Source: Ligilactobacillus equi DSM 15833 = JCM 10991 (GTDB lineage: Bacteria; Bacillota; Bacilli; Lactobacillales; Lactobacillaceae). Taken from it: a stretch of 64,000 nucleotides of DNA. Below the pieces are notes generated by a model. It ran no database searches and was not told the DNA's origin. It saw only the letters and a list, made by a program, of their open reading frames with translations. The position numbers were made by a program, and so were the translations under genes. Positions 60,420 to 64,000 of this stretch are shown here, piece after piece; position 1 is the stretch's first letter; each line of letters opens with the position of its first letter. The stretch lies in assembly GCF_000615765.1 (NCBI RefSeq), contig NZ_BAMI01000003.1, forward strand, positions 1 through 64,000, read 5' to 3'.

Positions 60420-60520
60420 GCTTATATCTCAAGGATCGCCTGCGAAAGGAATGGATGTTTTGGCGGCTTGCCCGCCTAAGCAGCCATGGATTGAGCACGC
60501 TCTAGGGATGCTTTTATTTT
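60420..60520. other. GC-rich non-coding island with hairpin, candidate oriT
   Basis: Within 1 kb of AT-rich, gene-poor DNA (60261-61240) there is a GC-rich stretch with a perfect GGCGG-cttgc-CCGCC hairpin at 60462-60476 and a neighbouring GCGAAAGGAATGG. It stands at the upstream edge of the minus-strand leading-region-like block. That is where oriT would be expected, but I recognise no known nick site. Confidence 0.3.
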
Positions 60521-60790
60521 ATAGATTTTTATAACATTCCTTCTTTATATTTTTTTAAATTAAATACAAAAAACATGACAATTACAATTTAAAATGTTTT
60601 AAAAAAGGTAAGGAGGCGAAGAAAAAATGGTAAAAGATAAAACTTAACCTGAAAAAATAAATGATTTTATTTTATATAAAGCAAAAGATGTAAATATAAA
60701 TAGCATTTAATAACTACCTATATTGCAAGAACCACCAAAATAAAACATTTAATACAAGTAAGAAGTGTAAAAGAACATGGAACTGTAGTG

Positions 60791-60913
60791 ATGAGCAGTA
60801 TACAACTTAAAAGAGATACTAAAGACTTTAAAATTATAGATTCAAACGGCAACAAGGTAGAGGTAGGATATTCTAGGGATGATCTGGTGGTTAGCGTCAG
60901 CATATCATTGTAA
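60791..60913 (+). pseudogene. Small plus-strand ORF, probable gene remnant
   Basis: MSSIQLKRDTKDFKIIDSNG continues to SVSISL (40 codons). The frame is open about 90 bp upstream without a start codon (KHLIQVRSVKEHGTVV), so a longer protein seems to have lost its start. AAGGTAAGGAGG at 60606 heads only a six-codon frame. Nothing else is seen in 60521-61030. Confidence 0.3.
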
Positions 60914-61037
60914 GATTGTTTTATATGGTATAGATATTTTACGTGTAATTTATGTTGTTATAGCTTACAATTAAGCATTTTTGTAAGACTCTTACATTGA
61001 ATTGTGCTGAATAGTAAGGGTTTTTGCCTAAAATAAA

Positions 61038-61077
61038 AACCACTAAAACTAGCAATTTATCACTAGAATTAGCGGTT
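61038..61077. terminator. Terminator-like hairpin
   Basis: AACC.CTAA..CTAG pairs with CTAG..TTAG.GGTT; on the minus strand it is followed by a T run. A second stem, CGTGCCGA/TCGGCACG, lies at 61171-61205 with CTTTTT on the plus side. Confidence 0.5.
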
Positions 61078-61240
61078 ATTTGTAAGACTGTTTTGTTTTT
61101 GCGAAATGGCAATATCGAGCCAAGTAAAATCCAATTTAACCAACCGTCATATTCTTAAATTTTCTTTTACCGTGCCGAAGATTATATATAGTGGCGGTCG
61201 GCACGCTTTTTACTTATATCGATTTTCATTTTTATTTTTC

Positions 61241-61603
61241 CTACTCTCCTAGCCATGAAATGAAATCGGCAAAGCCATTTTTCATTTCGAGGATTTCAGC
61301 CAAATCCTCACTACCGTTGAGGTTTTGAGAGGCTTCTTCGATATACCAGTCGAATTTTTCGATTTCTTCGCTTGATATATCTTCCTCCTCTAAAGCCTCA
61401 TATAGGTCAATTTCATCAACTTCAACCCATTCTTCGTTCTCCCATTTTTCTAGGAGGGCTTGAGCGATTTCGTCTAAGCTCATACTATCAGCGTTTACGC
61501 TAACAACATGTTCTTCGTTGGCGAAATATTGAACGTTGTCGTCTTTTCCATAGACGCTCCACGTTGCGGTTGAAATAAAATTCTTAATTTCTTCGATTGT
61601 CAT
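61241..61603 (-). CDS. Strongly acidic protein, candidate DNA mimic
   Basis: 120 aa with ribosome site AAGGAGACG. I count 34 Asp/Glu against 5 Lys and no Arg, with long acidic helices (WENEEWVEVDEIDLYEALEE). No known motif. Small, very acidic proteins encoded near plasmid origins of transfer are often DNA-mimic inhibitors of restriction enzymes (ArdA, Ocr and similar); this one is not obviously related to ArdA in sequence. The assignment is only by composition and context. A 125-bp gap with terminator separates it from the next gene. Confidence 0.7.
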   Translation of the reverse strand: MTIEEIKNFISTATWSVYGKDDNVQYFANEEHVVSVNADSMSLDEIAQALLEKWENEEWVEVDEIDLYEALEEEDISSEEIEKFDWYIEEASQNLNGSEDLAEILEMKNGFADFISWLGE

Positions 61604-61691
61604 AATTATCGTCTCCTTTTTGTTGCCTTACAACTATGTTATATAACATTTACTATATAGCACAAGTGTTTATTGAAATTTTTTTCAAAAC

Positions 61692-61716
61692 AAAAAAGCC
61701 TACCAAAATCGGTAGT
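61692..61716 (-). terminator. Terminator of the zincin-like gene
   Basis: CTACC / GGTAG stem with an AAAAAA run to its left, i.e. GCTTTTTT on the minus strand. Confidence 0.7.
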
Positions 61717-61728
61717 CTTATGTGATAT

Positions 61729-62607
61729 CTAAATAGCTAATGTTAATTCGATAACGTCACCATGCTGTTCTTCAACTAAATCGGGGTAATCAGCCATAAG
61801 CTTTTCACGTTCTGCTGCTGAAATTAGTGGAATAGTAGGGGATGGCTTAGCTTGTTTATTGCTAATATGCTTTTCGTCATAGTCTTTAACTGCTTCTCTA
61901 AGACTTGGAAATAGGTTATCAAAGTAATTCTCGATTTCTTTCTCTAGCCCCTTGTATTGAGCGTAAACAAGCTTTTCTACATAGTCTTGGTGAGGTTTAA
62001 TTACAGATGTTTTCAATCCTAGACGATCCATATAAATTTCAAAGGCCCTAGCAAATACTTCAGTAGGAGTAATGTAGTAATCGAAGTGTTTAAGCACGTA
62101 TGGAAGTTCTACTAACTGTTGGGCTGTAAGTTGTTCGCTAGTGGTTTGATTGCCTAACTGGTTAGATGATGCTAAGTTTTTCATTTTGTCGGTATACTTA
62201 ATCAAAATATCTCTAAATTCAAGAGTGCTACTTTGCTGCTCTTCGGGGTTTAATTGATAGTCTAAGTAGTGGCCATATTCGTGTATAAACGATTGAATGC
62301 CAATACCTGAAAGAGTAGGGGTGTCTTTGTAGTCTTGATTGTCTCGAAAGTCAATGACAAGATTATTCAAAAGATTAACGTACATACCTAACGCTCTGTA
62401 ATTACCTAGTTTCCTTAAACGGAGAGTAGGGATGTTTGATGTTGAAGGCAATACATATTCCATAAGAGAGGATACTTCTTTAGAAAAAGTAGGTAGCTTT
62501 TCTAAATCAACATCGTTATCAAACTCTAGCTTAGCAAAGTACTTGTTCAAACGATCGTTCTTTGCTGCGTTTTGGGTTTTAAGGTTTACTTGCTTCTTAT
62601 CCTCCAA
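61729..62607 (-). CDS. Zincin-like (HExxH) domain protein, probable C-terminal half
   Basis: A 292-codon frame from TTG 62607. HEYGH at residues 109-113 (SFIHEYGHYLDY) and a downstream Glu in TPTEVFARAFEIYM (E183) form a metallopeptidase-type zinc site as found in polyvalent mobile-element proteins and ArdC-like antirestriction proteins. It overlaps the upstream gene by 22 bp with no ribosome site, and reading ARAW then EDKKQVN across a one-base shift joins the two, so it is probably the C-terminal domain of one 590-aa protein. It could cleave or bind host proteins on plasmid entry. Confidence 0.7.
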   Translation of the reverse strand: MEDKKQVNLKTQNAAKNDRLNKYFAKLEFDNDVDLEKLPTFSKEVSSLMEYVLPSTSNIPTLRLRKLGNYRALGMYVNLLNNLVIDFRDNQDYKDTPTLSGIGIQSFIHEYGHYLDYQLNPEEQQSSTLEFRDILIKYTDKMKNLASSNQLGNQTTSEQLTAQQLVELPYVLKHFDYYITPTEVFARAFEIYMDRLGLKTSVIKPHQDYVEKLVYAQYKGLEKEIENYFDNLFPSLREAVKDYDEKHISNKQAKPSPTIPLISAAEREKLMADYPDLVEEQHGDVIELTLAI

Positions 62608-63485
62608 GCTCTAGCGTGAGTTAATTTATCAAGGTCAGATTCGTATCGTTGTTGCAAAGCAGCACCGTAAACTAAAGTAGTGTATTGCTCGCAAAACCTA
62701 ATAATGTCATTACGAACTTGAACTTTTTTGAGGTAAGCAAGTTTGTAGTTATAGTGAACACCGTTTTCTTCGACTTTAATCGCAATATTTTGAGGATCAT
62801 CATAGTTTGCTTTAATTTCACCGTTCAAGTATTTCTTATATAATTCTTCTAATTCTAGGTCGTTCCTTGAAATTTCATAAAAACGGAAATAACTTTTTTG
62901 CTTCGAAAAGATTTTATTACTAATGTTGTCTAGTAAATCTTTAAATTCTTTGGTTTCAAGTTCTGTTCGTTCTTCTTGAAAATATACATTACTGATGTCT
63001 TTAATGATTTGGGTATATCCGTATTCTGCTCTACTAAAAGTAAAAATACTAATATCGGGCATTGACCTGTAATGATATGGAGCATCAAGCTTAACAATTT
63101 TTTCTTGATCGAGGAATTTAATGACTACAAGATTTGACTTTTTCTTATTATCGGTATAGTGGATTCTTGCAGGCATGAGTGTACCTATTTTATCAATATC
63201 TTTTTCATTATTATAAATGCGTTGAAGTTTATCAAAAACTTCATCTTCGGTTAAAGAGGGAGCAAATTCAATACGTTCATAGCCAAAAAGGCAATCAATG
63301 TCAATAAGCATAGTTTTAATAACATCATTAATATTGATGTTTTCTAAATCAGTTGTCTTATTGATATAATTAGCAATTTTTCTAAACCTTGCGTGTAAAT
63401 CATCATTAACTTTAAATTTCAATGTTGGCTTTGTTTTTGTTTTACCGGGAGTATTGCTCTTTTTTTTAAATAGTGATGTAAACAT
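62586..63485 (-). CDS. Uncharacterised protein, probable N-terminal half of the zincin protein
   Basis: A 299-codon frame with AAAGGATG before the ATG at 63485. Basic start (FTSLFKKKSNTPGKTKTKPT) followed by LKFKVNDDLHARFRKIANYI, which may be a ribbon- or helix-type DNA-binding region, and an alpha/beta middle. The last residues (WRIRSK) look like out-of-frame sequence; a -1 shift leads into the zincin frame. Element O lies 38 bp upstream. Confidence 0.68.
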   Translation of the reverse strand: MFTSLFKKKSNTPGKTKTKPTLKFKVNDDLHARFRKIANYINKTTDLENININDVIKTMLIDIDCLFGYERIEFAPSLTEDEVFDKLQRIYNNEKDIDKIGTLMPARIHYTDNKKKSNLVVIKFLDQEKIVKLDAPYHYRSMPDISIFTFSRAEYGYTQIIKDISNVYFQEERTELETKEFKDLLDNISNKIFSKQKSYFRFYEISRNDLELEELYKKYLNGEIKANYDDPQNIAIKVEENGVHYNYKLAYLKKVQVRNDIIRFCEQYTTLVYGAALQQRYESDLDKLTHARAWRIRSK

Positions 63486-63522
63486 AGTTAAATCATCCTT
63501 TCTTTCTTGTTCGATATAAAAA

Positions 63523-63554
63523 CTACATAATCAAAAGGATAGGGGCTTTAGCCC
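63523..63554 (-). promoter_or_regulatory. Element copy O with a different hairpin
   Basis: CTACATAATCAAAAGGAT, the usual prefix, is followed not by the GCGACC stem but by an unrelated hairpin GGGC-TTTA-GCCC (63543-63554) at the same distance. 38 bp before the 62586-63485 gene. Confidence 0.55.
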
Positions 63555-63651
63555 GTAACTAGAATAATTACTAAGCAACTTTAGACTTCGTATAGGAAGA
63601 TTAAAGTAAGCTTTTTGGAAAGAATCATCCCGTTAGAAAAAAATAAAAATA

Positions 63652-63672
63652 ACCACCAATGATAGGTGGTTA
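63652..63672 (-). terminator. Cassette terminator after the last gene
   Basis: AACCACC / GGTGGTT perfect seven-pair stem with A run on its left. Confidence 0.7.
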
Positions 63673-63691
63673 AATAGAAAGTATTATGATA

Positions 63692-63991
63692 TTAGTATTT
63701 AAAACGTATCGGATTACCAAAATCTTTGGCATCTTTATCATCAAAAAATTGTGCTTGAACATTACCATTAGGGTACCGAATAAAAATTTCAAACCAATCA
63801 AGTCCATTTTCGTCTAGATATTCAGTTTGTTCAGTATCTAAGCCAATTTGCATTTTTAGAAGGTCAGTTTTAGAAACTGAAAAGCCATTCTTTCGTTTGG
63901 CTAAGAATTTGATAATCTGATGATCCGTAAAGTTCTTTCCGACATATTCTAAGATTTCGTTCTTGTCGATATTATCGAGTATACTTTCCAT
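63692..63991 (-). CDS. Uncharacterised protein reaching the window edge
   Basis: The frame reads MESILDNIDKNEILEYVG... to NPIRFKY (99 aa from the ATG at 63991); a GTG at 64000 or a start beyond the window is possible, so completeness is not certain. It contains an NFTDHQIIKFLAKRKNGFSV helix-turn-like region and a beta C-terminus (LDWFEIFIRYPNGNVQAQFF). Not recognised. It ends at a cassette terminator like its neighbours. Confidence 0.6.
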   Translation of the reverse strand: MESILDNIDKNEILEYVGKNFTDHQIIKFLAKRKNGFSVSKTDLLKMQIGLDTEQTEYLDENGLDWFEIFIRYPNGNVQAQFFDDKDAKDFGNPIRFKY

Positions 63992-64000
63992 ATTTTTCAC

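Overview
The window is a 64 kb piece of a large, AT-rich conjugative plasmid from a Gram-positive host, most likely a member of the Lactobacillaceae. The grounds are the low GC content, strong AAGGAGG-type ribosome binding sites with frequent TTG and GTG starts, a Rep_3 initiator with iterons, a lactobacillus-style secreted LysM protein, and Gram-positive conjugation genes. No rRNA or tRNA gene and no CRISPR array was seen.

Layout. (1) 1-2.2 kb: six iterons and a Rep_3 initiator (replication module). (2) 2.2-5.6 kb, minus strand: a secreted non-specific nuclease, a small unknown protein and three tandem paralogues of an unknown family. (3) 5.8-38.6 kb, plus strand: the conjugation locus. It holds a type IA topoisomerase, a CbxX/SpoVK/EccA-type AAA+ ATPase with an N-terminal beta-helix, a MobP-type relaxase, a ClpB-like double AAA+ ATPase, a VirB4-like protein with a ruined P-loop, a giant TrbL/VirB6-like membrane protein, a pilin-like protein, a coiled-coil membrane protein and a VirD4/TraG coupling protein. 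An IscB element with its omega RNA sits inside this operon at 17.34-19.1 kb. (4) 38.9-47.4 kb: one gene of about 2,800 codons, split by a frameshift. It encodes an N-terminal SLOG domain followed by both double-psi beta-barrel signatures of a multisubunit-type RNA polymerase: a beta-like GDK..GNK and a beta'-like DFDGD. (5) 47.4-52.6 kb: an orphan RelB/DinJ-like antitoxin, YGSW-repeat proteins, a candidate structured RNA, a LysM secreted protein and a membrane-anchored protein. (6) 53-64 kb, minus strand: a block of small, mostly monocistronic genes that resembles a plasmid leading region. It holds a DprA-like protein, SSB, a macro domain protein, three zinc-ribbon XRE regulators, a strongly acidic protein, a zincin-like protein, a hicAB relic and several tiny membrane proteins. 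Most are preceded by the same roughly 40-bp hairpin element and separated by a shared family of terminators.

How it may work together. The relaxase, coupling protein and type IV channel would move one DNA strand. The most interesting combination is the plasmid-encoded two-barrel RNA polymerase together with about 15 copies of a hairpin element. The elements lie in the usual promoter position, about 35-70 bp before the start codons of the leading-region-like genes, and they lack a recognisable -35. By analogy with phage N4 (virion RNA polymerase plus hairpin promoters) and crAss-like phages (giant injected RNA polymerase), I propose a dedicated early transcription system for the incoming DNA. 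This link is inference; the polymerase motifs and the repeated element are seen directly.

Caveat. At least eight genes are broken by a shift of the same sign (-1), always where the protein sequence continues in the new frame. This pattern fits uncorrected single-base deletions in the assembly better than biology, so the split genes are probably intact in reality.
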